Source: Gammaproteobacteria bacterium (GTDB lineage: Bacteria > Pseudomonadota > Gammaproteobacteria > Steroidobacterales > Woeseiaceae). From it: 59,255 nt of DNA. The notes below the pieces were generated by a model. The model had not been told where the DNA came from and made no database searches. It was given only the letters and a program-made list of their open reading frames with translations. Made by a program: the position numbers and the translations under genes. Positions 33,781-43,150 of the stretch are shown piece after piece. Each line of letters begins with the position of its first letter. The first letter of the stretch is position 1. The stretch is taken from contig JAADHU010000020.1 in the NCBI GenBank assembly GCA_013151645.1, positions 1 through 59,255 of the forward strand, given 5' to 3'.

Positions 33781-34334
33781 GTTTCTACTCTTTGCGAATC
33801 AAAGTTCGCCTTCAATCGTTGCGTCGCTTTATGCAACAGGGCTTTGACCGTACCTTCCCGGCAACGCATCGCTTTTGCTGTATCTCGCACCGACAAATCC
33901 TCGAACAGGCGCAACAACACGACTTCTTTCTGCCGCTCCGGCAATTTCGCGATAAGCTGCCGTACCTCCCTGGCCGTACTGTGCCGGCTCATTTCGGTCT
34001 CCGGATTCGCAAGATCGTCGATTGGCTCGAAATCGAGCGACTCCGTTTTTCGACGACGATTCTGCTCGCGGCAAACGTTCTTGGTCGTCCGGTACAGCCA
34101 GGTAAACGGGGCAGAGCGAAAGCGGAACGAGCGAAGACCCTTGAAACCGCGAAGAAAAACCTCCTGTGCAACATCTGCGCTGTACTGCGAGTCATGCAAC
34201 CACACAGACGCCATGCGAAAAATGCTGTCCTGGTAACGCCGAACGATCTTGTCGAACGCGTCCATGTTGCCTTTTTGAAACTGGCGAACCAGTTCTTCAT
34301 CGGATTTTTCATTGCTGCTCGTCATCAGTGGCAT
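33777..34334 (-). CDS. ECF-family RNA polymerase sigma factor
   Basis: The 185-residue product shows sigma region 2 (about 24-95: FDKIVRRYQDSIFRMA, DVAQEVFLRGF, FTWLYRTTKNVCREQNRRRK) and region 4 (about 128-180: LPERQKEVVLLRLFEDLSVRDTA and an HTH with EGTVKALLHKA). It has no extra domains. It would direct RNA polymerase to envelope or stress genes and is probably held by the membrane protein encoded next. Starts ATG at 34334 or 34325 are both possible. The sequence just upstream (TTGACAC and TAAATAT) might be part of its own promoter. Confidence 0.92.
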   Translation of the reverse strand: MPLMTSSNEKSDEELVRQFQKGNMDAFDKIVRRYQDSIFRMASVWLHDSQYSADVAQEVFLRGFKGLRSFRFRSAPFTWLYRTTKNVCREQNRRRKTESLDFEPIDDLANPETEMSRHSTAREVRQLIAKLPERQKEVVLLRLFEDLSVRDTAKAMRCREGTVKALLHKATQRLKANFDSQRVET

Positions 34335-34399
34335 TACATATTTAGTGTCAACCGGACAGAATCGGTTTACCGTAATTCAATCACAATACCCGATACGGC

Positions 34400-35779
34400 C
34401 TACCGCAAGAAACCGAGCGGCGGTGTAGTGTCTCCAGGCGAATAGAACTGACGGACATTCGGCAACACACTATCGAGGTCCGATACACTGACGCCGAACC
34501 ACAAGGCCAGCTCCGCGAAATACTCGTCGATGGAGGTGGTCGGTGCATAAATTCCCCGGCCGACATCGAGCGGGCTGGATTGTGACAGAACCGGATAGTT
34601 GCCGTAAATCTGCCCGCCAGCGACGCTACCGCCCATGACGATGTGATGCCCGCCCCAACCGTGATCCGAACCACGACCGTTCGACGTCAGCGTCCGACCG
34701 AAATCCGATGTCGTAAAAGTGGTCACATCATTGAAAACGCCAAGTTCAACCAGTGCGTCGCGAAACTCCCGCAAGCCGTTGCTGATAATCGGCAGCAGCC
34801 TGGCCTGCTTACTCAAAACCTCGTCGTGATGATCCCAGCCACCGACGGTGACGAAAAACGTCTGTCGTGTTGCTCCCAGAACGTTTCGTGCCGAAATCGT
34901 ACGGGCAATCTGACGCAAGCTTTGTGAGAACGGATTGCCCGCAAACTGTGTCGCCGGTGTCGGAGACGATTGCAGTGCACCGGTAAACACCGCCTGCGCA
35001 TCGATCGCACCGCGCAAGCGCCGTGCGTATTCGCGACGAAACGGCTGCGTCTGTTGTACGCCGAGCAGGTCGTCAATCATACGTTTTCGAAAAAAACCGA
35101 ATTCCGTACCGTCGTCATAAGAATCAATTCCCGGAGCGCCATCGCCCGAAGCCTCGATACTGTATTCCGCCACCTCGTTACCGCTTTGAAACACATTGGT
35201 CCCGGAAAGCGAAATGTTCATCGAAATTCCGTTCACCATGTTTACGTCTTGCATACGGTCAGCGATGCGGCCACCCCAGCCCTGCGCAACACGCTGGTCG
35301 GGCACTGCCGTTTGCCATTGGTTAATCTGGTCCGAGTGGGAAAAGAGGCCGAGCGGCATCGACAGGTTGCCAGCGGCATAAGCAGCCGGATCGAATGGTT
35401 TAATCAAGGTGCCGACGTTCGCAATCATGGCCGCCTCACCGGCGGCATAGAGTGCGTGCAGTGCCGTCATGCCCGGATGCAGGCCGTAACTTCGTCCCGC
35501 CGTGGTCGTGCCCGGGAGCGGCAGAAGATCGGCGGAACCGAGTGCAAGGTCGGACCGAATAGTCCGGTATTCGGCATACTGGTCTGCATCAACCGGCACC
35601 AGCATATTGAAGGAATCGTTACCACCGGCTAGCAGGATACAGACCAGTGCGCGATAGCCTTGTGCCGACTGTGCTGCAGCGGTCCTCGCCAGACCGAGCT
35701 GCAACAGGGTCGATGTAGCCGTCGCAGTCGCTACACCGAGAGAACAACCGTGTGTCAGAAACTTTCTTCGGGAAATCAT
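34400..35779 (-). CDS. DUF1501 family Tat-exported protein
   Basis: A 459-residue protein with a twin-arginine signal, ISRRKFLTHG at 2-11, and a hydrophobic stretch ending near TAAAQSAQ (about 38). DUF1501 proteins have an alkaline-phosphatase/sulfatase-like fold. Visible conserved blocks are VCILLAGGNDSFNMLVPVD (near 46-65), FVTVGGWDHHDEVLS (near 320) and TTSDFGRTLTSNGRGSDHGWGGHH (near 365-390), rich in His and Asp that may bind metal. It lies nine bases after the DUF1800 gene; the two families are commonly encoded side by side. Activity is unknown. Confidence 0.9.
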   Translation of the reverse strand: MISRRKFLTHGCSLGVATATATSTLLQLGLARTAAAQSAQGYRALVCILLAGGNDSFNMLVPVDADQYAEYRTIRSDLALGSADLLPLPGTTTAGRSYGLHPGMTALHALYAAGEAAMIANVGTLIKPFDPAAYAAGNLSMPLGLFSHSDQINQWQTAVPDQRVAQGWGGRIADRMQDVNMVNGISMNISLSGTNVFQSGNEVAEYSIEASGDGAPGIDSYDDGTEFGFFRKRMIDDLLGVQQTQPFRREYARRLRGAIDAQAVFTGALQSSPTPATQFAGNPFSQSLRQIARTISARNVLGATRQTFFVTVGGWDHHDEVLSKQARLLPIISNGLREFRDALVELGVFNDVTTFTTSDFGRTLTSNGRGSDHGWGGHHIVMGGSVAGGQIYGNYPVLSQSSPLDVGRGIYAPTTSIDEYFAELALWFGVSVSDLDSVLPNVRQFYSPGDTTPPLGFLR

Positions 35780-35788
35780 GAGTCGCTC

Positions 35789-37501
35789 CTAAATTTGGAC
35801 AGCGTAGTCCGGGGAAATCAGCACCAGGTAGATCGCGAAACGTACTCGCAGCCCCGGATCGTCGAGCTCTTCGAGAACGCCCTCGATTGCACGACGTGTT
35901 TCTGCGTTAAGAGTCCCGTAGGTCAATAGCAGATCGAGCCGGTCCATCAAGGCGGGAATATCGGCCGCGATGGCGACGTATTCATCGATATCGAGGGTTG
36001 CTTTCTCGAACGGTGTTTCAGCGTCAGTCACGTAGTCACTAACGATGACCGCATCGATCAGGTTTGACAGGCCAACAATGCTGGTACTGGTAGTGATCTC
36101 GAGTTCAGGTGAAATCAGACCGGCATCAGCAAGGGCGCCCGGGGGTAAATGATTGGGCGAGTAAAAATTGAAAACACTGGGCGCGGACAGCGGATGTTGT
36201 CGTGCCAGAATCTGCAGGTAATAGCCGCTATTGAAAATGAAACCATCCTGGCTCGTGGCATTGAATTGTCGCAGCGCGCTGGTGTAACGAACAACGGGTT
36301 CCCGCAACTTGCCGAAAGTCGAGTTTACATCGGGCGCGTTGTTCGCCTCCGGGTCTAGCAGCACCGCGCGAATTACGGCCTGCAGGTCTCCACGAACGCC
36401 GCTGCCATTGTCATTGAAAGCGCGCGCTACCCGTTCAATATAGGCGGCAGAAGGGTTCGACGTGGTCAGTCGCTGGATCAGTTGCCGGCCGATAAACGGG
36501 CCTACGTTCGGATGATTGAAAAGAACATCGATTGCTTCTTCGAAATCCTGCTCCCCGCTTTGTCCTGGCGGTACTACATGGCCATCCAGGAGGTTTTTCG
36601 GGCCCGGCTCGTGGAATTCATCGAACATCCTCATGGGTGCCCGAAAATTCGGCTCGCCATTGCCAAAATGTGCCCCGGGGCCACCGTAGGAAAAGCCGGT
36701 GAATATCCTCGCAAACTGCCGAATCTCAACGTTTGTGTACGTGGGTTGCGGATTGCCCTCGCCATCGAGCGACTGGCTTCCATCGATGTTGAGCCGAAAC
36801 AATCCTATCGAAAATAGTTGCATCACTTCCCGGGCAAAGTTTTCGTCTGGAAAGGTGTTCGCGGCGGAGTTGGACTTTTGATTATTCGCGTGACTGAGAT
36901 AGATACCCATAGACGGGTGTAAGGCGACATCACGCAGCAAGTTGCGAAAGTTGCCGAAGCTGTTTCTCAACAGCATGTCGTAGTAGGAGCTGAGCGCGTA
37001 CGGATTGATGACCAACGCATCGACGTTGTCGGAAACAACGAATATCTGACTGAGCGCATAAGCGACGCGCTGACGCAATGCGTCATTGGCAGTTACCGCC
37101 CGATGCCACCATGCGAAACGACGAAATCGCGTCAGAAGCTCGATGTCGTCTTCGAATTCAGCGAATTCCCCCGCTTCCCGACGGAGCACCAGTTGATCGA
37201 CAATCGGCACATGCAACGTGACGGGTTGCGCGAACTGCGCTTCAAGCCAGGCTTCGTTGCCACTGCGCGCCATGGCTTCGATCTCCGCATAGCTTAGTCC
37301 GAAGGTGGCGGCCGCAGAGAAGCGCGATGCCGCCAGTAACTCGTCACGCGATACCGGCGGCGGCGGCGGCGGCGGTAGCGGTGCCGGCGCATCGGGACCG
37401 GGTGTTCCGCCCCCACCACAACCCTGCAGCAGCAATGCCAGAGTCAATACCGCCCCTATACTCTTGCTGCGAATGGATACTCGTAAAAATCCGGCTAACA
37501 T
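35789..37501 (-). CDS. DUF1800 family exported lipoprotein
   Basis: The 570-residue product from the ATG at 37501 (GAGGAG upstream; an upstream ATG at 37540 would only add 13 residues) has a signal sequence. A possible lipobox, LLQGC, places Cys at about residue 28 and is followed by a glycine and a polyproline spacer. The DUF1800 core includes LLRNSFGNFRNLLRDVALHP, SHANNQKSNSAANTFPDENFAREVMQLFSIG, and FIGRQLIQRL. DUF1800 proteins travel with Tat-exported DUF1501 partners, as here, and are tied to surface-associated processes in heterotrophs, but no activity is proven. The chain is membrane-tethered if lipidated. Confidence 0.88.
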   Translation of the reverse strand: MLAGFLRVSIRSKSIGAVLTLALLLQGCGGGGTPGPDAPAPLPPPPPPPVSRDELLAASRFSAAATFGLSYAEIEAMARSGNEAWLEAQFAQPVTLHVPIVDQLVLRREAGEFAEFEDDIELLTRFRRFAWWHRAVTANDALRQRVAYALSQIFVVSDNVDALVINPYALSSYYDMLLRNSFGNFRNLLRDVALHPSMGIYLSHANNQKSNSAANTFPDENFAREVMQLFSIGLFRLNIDGSQSLDGEGNPQPTYTNVEIRQFARIFTGFSYGGPGAHFGNGEPNFRAPMRMFDEFHEPGPKNLLDGHVVPPGQSGEQDFEEAIDVLFNHPNVGPFIGRQLIQRLTTSNPSAAYIERVARAFNDNGSGVRGDLQAVIRAVLLDPEANNAPDVNSTFGKLREPVVRYTSALRQFNATSQDGFIFNSGYYLQILARQHPLSAPSVFNFYSPNHLPPGALADAGLISPELEITTSTSIVGLSNLIDAVIVSDYVTDAETPFEKATLDIDEYVAIAADIPALMDRLDLLLTYGTLNAETRRAIEGVLEELDDPGLRVRFAIYLVLISPDYAVQI

Positions 37502-37605
37502 GATTGCTCCTCGGCCCGGCGGACTCGCCACTGCGACCACGTGTTGTGGTCAGGCACTTAGTGCCGGCAATAAGCAATCGGTTTACCTGGTGTTACATAA
37601 GCGGA

Positions 37606-39996
37606 CTATTTCGTGACGGATGCGGCTGCAAGCGACGGTTTGGTCGGCAATTCCCGGCCATCCAGCAGCATGACGGCCTGCTTTCGGTGTATATAGTTTT
37701 CGTCAGCGGCCGACCATATTTTCAGCGCCTCATCGAGCAACGCAAGCCCGACCTTCTCTTCGCCCAGTGCGAACTGCGCTTTGGCGGCCACCAGCATTGC
37801 ATGGGCGTGGGCCGGAAATATCCGCAGAATGCCCTCGATCTGTTGCAGACATTTTTCCGGCTCATTTGCGTCCAAATAGAGCTCTGCGAGTTTTACTTGC
37901 AGCGACAATGTGCTGAGGTTGTTCTGCAGCGTCTGAATAAAGGACTGCGCAAACAGCGAGTGCGCTCGATCAATATGCCGTGACGCGGTATCGAAATCTT
38001 CGTCCCAAATGGCCAGCCGGGCAGCATCCATTTCGAAAAACGGATCGAAAAACGCCGGCAGTTGATCCCTGACGTCAATCGTCTTCTGCGCCCATTCCCT
38101 GAAGCGCTCACGGTCTCCCATCTCAGCGTAAATGCTCGTGTACGTAAAGTTCAAATACGAATTCAGCGGCGGCTGCAGCCGGGCGATAACATCATCGGCA
38201 AACGCAAGCGCATCGTCCATTTCGCCGAGTAACAACAGAAAACTCGATTGCTGGCTTTCGATGCTCACCAGCCGCACCATCGGCGGCATTAGCGCTCGCG
38301 CCATATCGTTGATTTCGATAATGAGTTCGAGGCTTCTCGAAATTCGGCCCCGAACCAGAGCGACTTCTGTTTGCACGCCCATCACCTCAATTCGCTGCTG
38401 TGGCCCGAGGTCGGCGCTCAACTGCCCGGCGAGCCGCTCTTCCGCACGGTCGAATTCGCCAAGACGTGCCGCCAGCCTGGCCAGCCCGAGTTCCGAGGGC
38501 AGCGGATCATCGGAAAGTATGGCCGCATCCTCCAGTGCGCGTTGCGCAGCATCCAGGTCTCCTTGCGCCAGGTAGATATCCGCCAGTTGCAAGTGAACCG
38601 CACCGTCGTCAGGTTTCTGGTCGAGGAAATTGCGGAGATAACCGGCCGCTGCCTGGTAGTCACCGCGTTGCAGTTCGAGACTGGCTTTATCGCGATAAAT
38701 ATCGAGATCGTTCGGATCGAGCTCAAGGAGCCGGTCGTAGGCGGCGCTTGCCTTGATCAGCCCTTCCGCCGTCCCTTTGAACCTCGATGTGCCGGCCAGA
38801 GCACGGAATGCGGCCGTGCTGTTGGGTTGCACCTGGGTCCAGACATCCAGAACGCGCTCGCCGCGAACGTAGTCACCATCGTAGATATAGCGGTTGGCTT
38901 TTAGCCGGAACTTGCTGGTATCCGAAAGACGATAGCCGTTTCTTAATGCCTTTGAAGCCGTTACCCGGGCCGATTCGATATCGCCGCTCAGATAGTAGGC
39001 GATCGACAATGAACCGCTCGCTTCCGCGAAAGCCGGGTCCAGCTCTACGGCGCTTTCATATTCGGCGATACCGGTCGGGTAATCGTTGCTGATGGTTAAC
39101 GCGATATCGGCATTGACGTAGTGTTTTATCGCGACGATTGAATCGCTCAGATGCTGGCTGATCGGATCATCGCTCTGATTATCGCCAGGCTCAATTTCGA
39201 GAAACCTGAGAACGGCCTCACTAACGTCATCAACCGCCGTCAGCCAATCGGCTCCGGAGAAACTGTGTGACCCCAGCTCATCGCCACTTTCCGCATCGAT
39301 CACGGTGATATCGACTGTTCGTGTTTCACCGTCCTGCCCGAAGCGGCCGACGATCAATGCGGAACTTCTTCGATCTCTTGCGATTTCGATAGTCAAACCC
39401 CGCGGTACGTCCAGCAATGACTCGTAGCCTCTCGAGCGCATTTCAGCTTGCACGCCATTTGATTGAAAAGGCGTGACTACCGTGAGCACCGGCGACACTC
39501 GATTCAGGTCGTGGGCGAGCATCACGGGCAGACCGTAAGACAACCAATCGAGCTCGCTGCTGGCGGATTCGTTCTTCCAGAAGAAACCGAGGACCTCGCG
39601 GTGGTAACCCTCTCTTGCCACCTCAAACTCCTGGATGACGCCGGTTTCGTCAGGAATCTGTACGGTCTTCGTCGCTGCTTCAACGACCAGACTGGGGCCG
39701 ATGAAATACAACACACCAACCGCCACCAGCGCATTTAGAGAAATCATCGTACGTTCGCTCTTGCTCCACTGATCTTTACCCGGGGCACCATGGTTGTAGG
39801 CGAACAGGATTATCGCGGGCAGCATCACCAGCATGGCAACGAAGACGAACGAGGTGGCATCGGGCTGGAAGCCGAATCGATCGGTTACCCAGTCGCCCAA
39901 TTCGATCACCAGCCATGTTGCCGCAACGTACATGCCAACAATCTGCGGCACACGTCGGTACGTGAGGTTTTCGATGAACGATCGCTGCTTGGCCAT
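37606..39996 (-). CDS. Large membrane-anchored TPR protein with TolB-like N-terminal module
   Basis: The 796-residue protein begins with about three membrane helices (roughly 18-36, 46-66 and 84-100), then a module (about 150-260) like the TolB N-terminal domain found in CadC and adenylate-cyclase-associated TPR proteins. More than ten TPR-like repeats follow, for example LDIYRDKASLELQRGDYQAA and GAVHLQLADIYLAQGDLDAA near 440-490. No kinase, cyclase or DNA-binding domain is present. Such proteins are usually stress or signalling scaffolds; the partner cannot be named. It starts upstream of the GlxA-type regulator gene, divergent from it. Confidence 0.85.
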   Translation of the reverse strand: MAKQRSFIENLTYRRVPQIVGMYVAATWLVIELGDWVTDRFGFQPDATSFVFVAMLVMLPAIILFAYNHGAPGKDQWSKSERTMISLNALVAVGVLYFIGPSLVVEAATKTVQIPDETGVIQEFEVAREGYHREVLGFFWKNESASSELDWLSYGLPVMLAHDLNRVSPVLTVVTPFQSNGVQAEMRSRGYESLLDVPRGLTIEIARDRRSSALIVGRFGQDGETRTVDITVIDAESGDELGSHSFSGADWLTAVDDVSEAVLRFLEIEPGDNQSDDPISQHLSDSIVAIKHYVNADIALTISNDYPTGIAEYESAVELDPAFAEASGSLSIAYYLSGDIESARVTASKALRNGYRLSDTSKFRLKANRYIYDGDYVRGERVLDVWTQVQPNSTAAFRALAGTSRFKGTAEGLIKASAAYDRLLELDPNDLDIYRDKASLELQRGDYQAAAGYLRNFLDQKPDDGAVHLQLADIYLAQGDLDAAQRALEDAAILSDDPLPSELGLARLAARLGEFDRAEERLAGQLSADLGPQQRIEVMGVQTEVALVRGRISRSLELIIEINDMARALMPPMVRLVSIESQQSSFLLLLGEMDDALAFADDVIARLQPPLNSYLNFTYTSIYAEMGDRERFREWAQKTIDVRDQLPAFFDPFFEMDAARLAIWDEDFDTASRHIDRAHSLFAQSFIQTLQNNLSTLSLQVKLAELYLDANEPEKCLQQIEGILRIFPAHAHAMLVAAKAQFALGEEKVGLALLDEALKIWSAADENYIHRKQAVMLLDGRELPTKPSLAAASVTK

Positions 39997-40169
39997 GATC
40001 TCGGAACGGTAGCGAGAGGTCAGGAGAGTATATCCGAGATTTTCGCCGATTCGAGTTTCGTCACTAACGAATTTAGTCAGTCCTCAAACCCGTGTGCTCA
40101 AAGCCGTTCCCTGGGGTTCCGAACTGAATTCCGATGGCGTATTTCATGCTTTTATATAGTACTCTGCCA

Positions 40170-41144
40170 ATGGTAATGAGACGCCGCATCCTGTTTATTG
40201 TCTACGACCAATTTGAACTGCTCGATATGTCGGGCCCGGCCGCCGTATTTTCCGCATCCAGGCTGGACGCAGATGAAGCCCGCTATGAAGTTATTCTGAC
40301 CTCTGTTCAGGGAGGCCCGGTACGCACCAGCACCGGCGTCGAAGTTTCATCCCGCGCGCTCAGCACAATACGCATTTCCAGTCGAGATACCGTGCTGGTA
40401 GTGGGTGCGACGCGGCGTCCACTCCAATCTGCCATGAACTCGCTGACGTTACGCCACTGGCTTCAGGGGCCAGTGGCAAGGGCCGGGCGGGTGGGTTCTG
40501 TTTGTTCCGGTGCATTTCTGCTCGCAGGTGCAGGTATTCTCGACGGCAGGCGTGCCGCCACACACTGGGCGGCCTGTCAGGAACTGGCGAGAACCTACCC
40601 GCAGATCGAAGTCGACCCGGACGCGCTCTATGTGACGGATGGCCGGGTTTGGACATCGGCGGGCGTGTCCACGGGCATCGACATGGCGCTCGCGATGGTA
40701 GAGGTTGATCTGGGTTCCAGGACCATGATGCGAGTTGCCCGCCGATTGGTGGTCTACGCACTACGTCCTGGCAATCAGTCTCAGTTCAGTTCGTTGCTCA
40801 GCGCGCAATCGGCGGGCGGCGACGCGTTCAAAGATACGATCGCCTGGATCGATGCCCATCTCGATCGGGCCATCAAAGTCTCGGATATGGCCGCTCAGGC
40901 CGGAATGTCTGAGCGTACTTTTTATCGAAAATTTACCGACGCATTAGGGTTGTCGCCACACAGGTATCTTGGTCGCGCACGACTTGATCGGGGACGTCAG
41001 CTACTGGAGAGGGGTCTGGCAACCAAGCGCATCGCGGCGGCGGTTGGCTACGCGTCTACCGCTGGTTTCGTTGCGGCGTTTGAGGCTCGTTTCGACGTTT
41101 CACCGGCTTTGTACAAGAGGATGCACGCGTCGGGAGAAAACTGA
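40170..41144 (+). CDS. GlxA-family transcriptional regulator (DJ-1/PfpI + AraC HTH)
   Basis: The product (324 residues from the ATG at 40170, or 322 from 40176) has an N-terminal DJ-1/PfpI domain (about 3-170) with the nucleophile-elbow cysteine in VCSGAFLLA. A C-terminal AraC-type double helix-turn-helix (about 210-320) includes AAQAGMSERTFYRKFTDALG and SPHRYLGRARLDRGRQLLE. These regulators sense small metabolites with the amidotransferase-like domain. A longer ATG start at 40134 precedes a good -10 hexamer TATAGT at 40155-40160, so the mRNA may begin near 40167 and be nearly leaderless. The DJ-1 enzyme gene downstream is a likely target. Confidence 0.88.
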   Translation: MVMRRRILFIVYDQFELLDMSGPAAVFSASRLDADEARYEVILTSVQGGPVRTSTGVEVSSRALSTIRISSRDTVLVVGATRRPLQSAMNSLTLRHWLQGPVARAGRVGSVCSGAFLLAGAGILDGRRAATHWAACQELARTYPQIEVDPDALYVTDGRVWTSAGVSTGIDMALAMVEVDLGSRTMMRVARRLVVYALRPGNQSQFSSLLSAQSAGGDAFKDTIAWIDAHLDRAIKVSDMAAQAGMSERTFYRKFTDALGLSPHRYLGRARLDRGRQLLERGLATKRIAAAVGYASTAGFVAAFEARFDVSPALYKRMHASGEN

Positions 41145-41328
41145 TTGCCACTGACGGTCGGTTGAGAAAACCAATCACGGTATGTTCAACACCGCGATTC
41201 AAAATCGGCTTTGCGATTTGCTCGCACTCCCGATCTGTCGGCGGTACTCGTTTGGCGGAAAAATGCCTCTTTTTGTCATTTCGCTGATCTCTCGCTTAGT
41301 CCAGGCTACATGATTGAAGGAGAGGCCC

Positions 41329-41991
41329 ATGACCCAGACTATACATATCGGTTTTCTGATCTATCCCGGCGTTACGCAACTGGACGTGACCGGCCCCGCC
41401 GAAGTCCTGAGCCGGGTTCCGGGCGCGCGGATACACATGATCTGGAAAACCCTGCATGCCGTCGTCACGGATGCCGGTTTTTCCATTAATCCCACGAACA
41501 CAACCGCCGACTGCCCCTGGCTGGACGTCATTTGCGTGCCCGGTGGCACGGGACAGGCTGCTCTCATGGCTGACGATGCTGTGTTGCGATTTCTAAAAAG
41601 CCAGGGCGAACAAGCACGGTTTGTGACGTCAGTCTGTGCCGGTTCGTTGTTGTTGGGAGCGGCGGGTCTGCTGAAGGGATACAGGGCCGGTGCCCATTGG
41701 GCTTTCAGACATCTACTCTCGAATTTCGGCGCAAAACCGGTCGCCGAACGAGTTGTCAGGGACCGCAACCGTATTTCCGGTGGCGGCGTGACGGCCGGGA
41801 TCGATTTCGGTCTCACTTTGGCCGCGGAACTCGCTGGCGAAGACGTTGCCAGGGAAATCCAGCTCGCCATCGAATACGACCCGCAGCCGCCCTTTGACGC
41901 TGGAACACCGGAAAAAGCCGGCGCTGAGCTTGAGGCCAGGGTGCGAGCTGCCTTCGCGGTCAATATTGCCGGCGACGGCCATCAGGACTGA
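41329..41991 (+). CDS. DJ-1/PfpI family protein, isonitrile hydratase-like
   Basis: A 220-residue class I glutamine-amidotransferase-like protein. The ATG at 41329 has GAAGGAGAGG upstream and is preferred over an ATG at 41314. The catalytic cysteine lies in SVCAGSLLLGAAGLLKGYRAGAHW, and the pattern GVTQLDVTGPAEVL with GGGVTAGIDFGL matches isonitrile hydratase (InhA) homologues, which convert isonitriles to N-formamides. Other DJ-1 enzymes have glyoxalase or deglycase activity, so function needs testing. It follows a GlxA-type regulator that carries a related domain, 184 bases upstream. Confidence 0.82.
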   Translation: MTQTIHIGFLIYPGVTQLDVTGPAEVLSRVPGARIHMIWKTLHAVVTDAGFSINPTNTTADCPWLDVICVPGGTGQAALMADDAVLRFLKSQGEQARFVTSVCAGSLLLGAAGLLKGYRAGAHWAFRHLLSNFGAKPVAERVVRDRNRISGGGVTAGIDFGLTLAAELAGEDVAREIQLAIEYDPQPPFDAGTPEKAGAELEARVRAAFAVNIAGDGHQD

Positions 41992-42007
41992 GTCTCGACA
42001 ACCGTAA

Positions 42008-43135
42008 CTACATGATCAGTTCGAATTCAGCGCCACCGAACGACACGCCGTTGATCAGAATCTCCACCCGGTGCATGCCCGGATAGTAGACCCGGGTTGT
42101 GATTTGTCGCAGCGGGTGTTTTCGAATCGCTGCGTGGGATGCCTGCTGGTCAAGTGCAATGGTTTTCCACTTGAAAACTTTCGGTGTCGTTTTGCCATTC
42201 GCTTTCCGGTGGTGTATGGCGTAGTCGATAATCAGCGGCTGCGATTGTTTCGAGGTCGAGGTCAACGAAAGCTCGAACTCCAGCGAATGGCCGAAGTTCA
42301 CCACAGGTGTCCTGATCGTAAATTGCTCAACTTCAATGTCGGGCGGATCGAAGCCGAGCACGGCCAGGGTTTCCTGGTGACCCTGTTTGATCAACGAGCG
42401 GCATGCGTGTTTGACGAGTTTTTTCCGCTTATCGTTCGCGTCTCGCAGCCATTCCCGTGCCACTCGCGCAACAACGCCGGCGTGGTCTTTCGCGATGTCG
42501 TTGAGATTGTTCGCCACCGAGCGTCGAACGTATTCCGACTCATCGTCTTTGAGCGCTTCGAGCAACGGCAACAGCGGGGACGGGTCTGCAACAAATACGG
42601 GCAGGCGCATGCCCCAGGGAAGACGTGGACGCGAACCCTCCGACACCAGGCGGCGAACGTGATGGTCGGGATCGTCCGTCCACGTTGCCAGCGTGGCAAG
42701 CGCTCGTTGCGGGTCGTCGAGAATCAGATAACGAATGCCGAACTCCGAGCTGGAGCGTCTGGTCATCTCTTTTTGCACACTCATGGCAAGATCAAAATGG
42801 TTGCGACCGTAAAGACCGACATAGTCGGACATTGGCATCACAGCCCAGCCGTCGATGCCGTTGCGGTTCACTTGCGTATTGCCAATATTGGCGCCCTCAA
42901 CAGGTGCGAGACTCATCAGCACTATTGATGCGGATTTTTCAAAGTCGCCCGGGAAAAAACTCGCGATCGCAGCGGTAATTTGCGCCGAGCGTTCCTTGAG
43001 TTCCAGTTGCTCCAGCCCGCTGGACGCAGCCGATACGAATCCGCTGCGATCGAATGCCGGCCAGACGCGCACAAAGTGATCGCCCATGCCCTCGATCAGG
43101 GTCCGGCTAAAGAAATTTTTGAAGGCTTCCGGCAA
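42008..43135 (-). CDS. alkC: AlkC-type DNA alkylation repair protein with C-terminal Ig-like domain
   Basis: The 375-residue product has an N-terminal HEAT-like repeat domain (about 1-260). Its AlkC-type core is HHVRRLVSEGSRPRLPWGM near 160-178 followed by DDESEYVRRSVANNLNDIAK near 198-217. The AlkC/AlkD superfamily excises 3-methyladenine-type lesions without a typical base-flipping pocket. A beta-rich C-terminal stretch (about 265-375, with FGHSLEFELSLTS and VYYPGMHRVEILING) fits the Ig-like domain reported for part of the AlkC group. It is convergent with the DJ-1 gene and 15 bases downstream of the glutathione transferase gene on the same strand. Confidence 0.85.
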   Translation of the reverse strand: MPEAFKNFFSRTLIEGMGDHFVRVWPAFDRSGFVSAASSGLEQLELKERSAQITAAIASFFPGDFEKSASIVLMSLAPVEGANIGNTQVNRNGIDGWAVMPMSDYVGLYGRNHFDLAMSVQKEMTRRSSSEFGIRYLILDDPQRALATLATWTDDPDHHVRRLVSEGSRPRLPWGMRLPVFVADPSPLLPLLEALKDDESEYVRRSVANNLNDIAKDHAGVVARVAREWLRDANDKRKKLVKHACRSLIKQGHQETLAVLGFDPPDIEVEQFTIRTPVVNFGHSLEFELSLTSTSKQSQPLIIDYAIHHRKANGKTTPKVFKWKTIALDQQASHAAIRKHPLRQITTRVYYPGMHRVEILINGVSFGGAEFELIM

Positions 43136-43150
43136 ACGAATACTCCCCGA

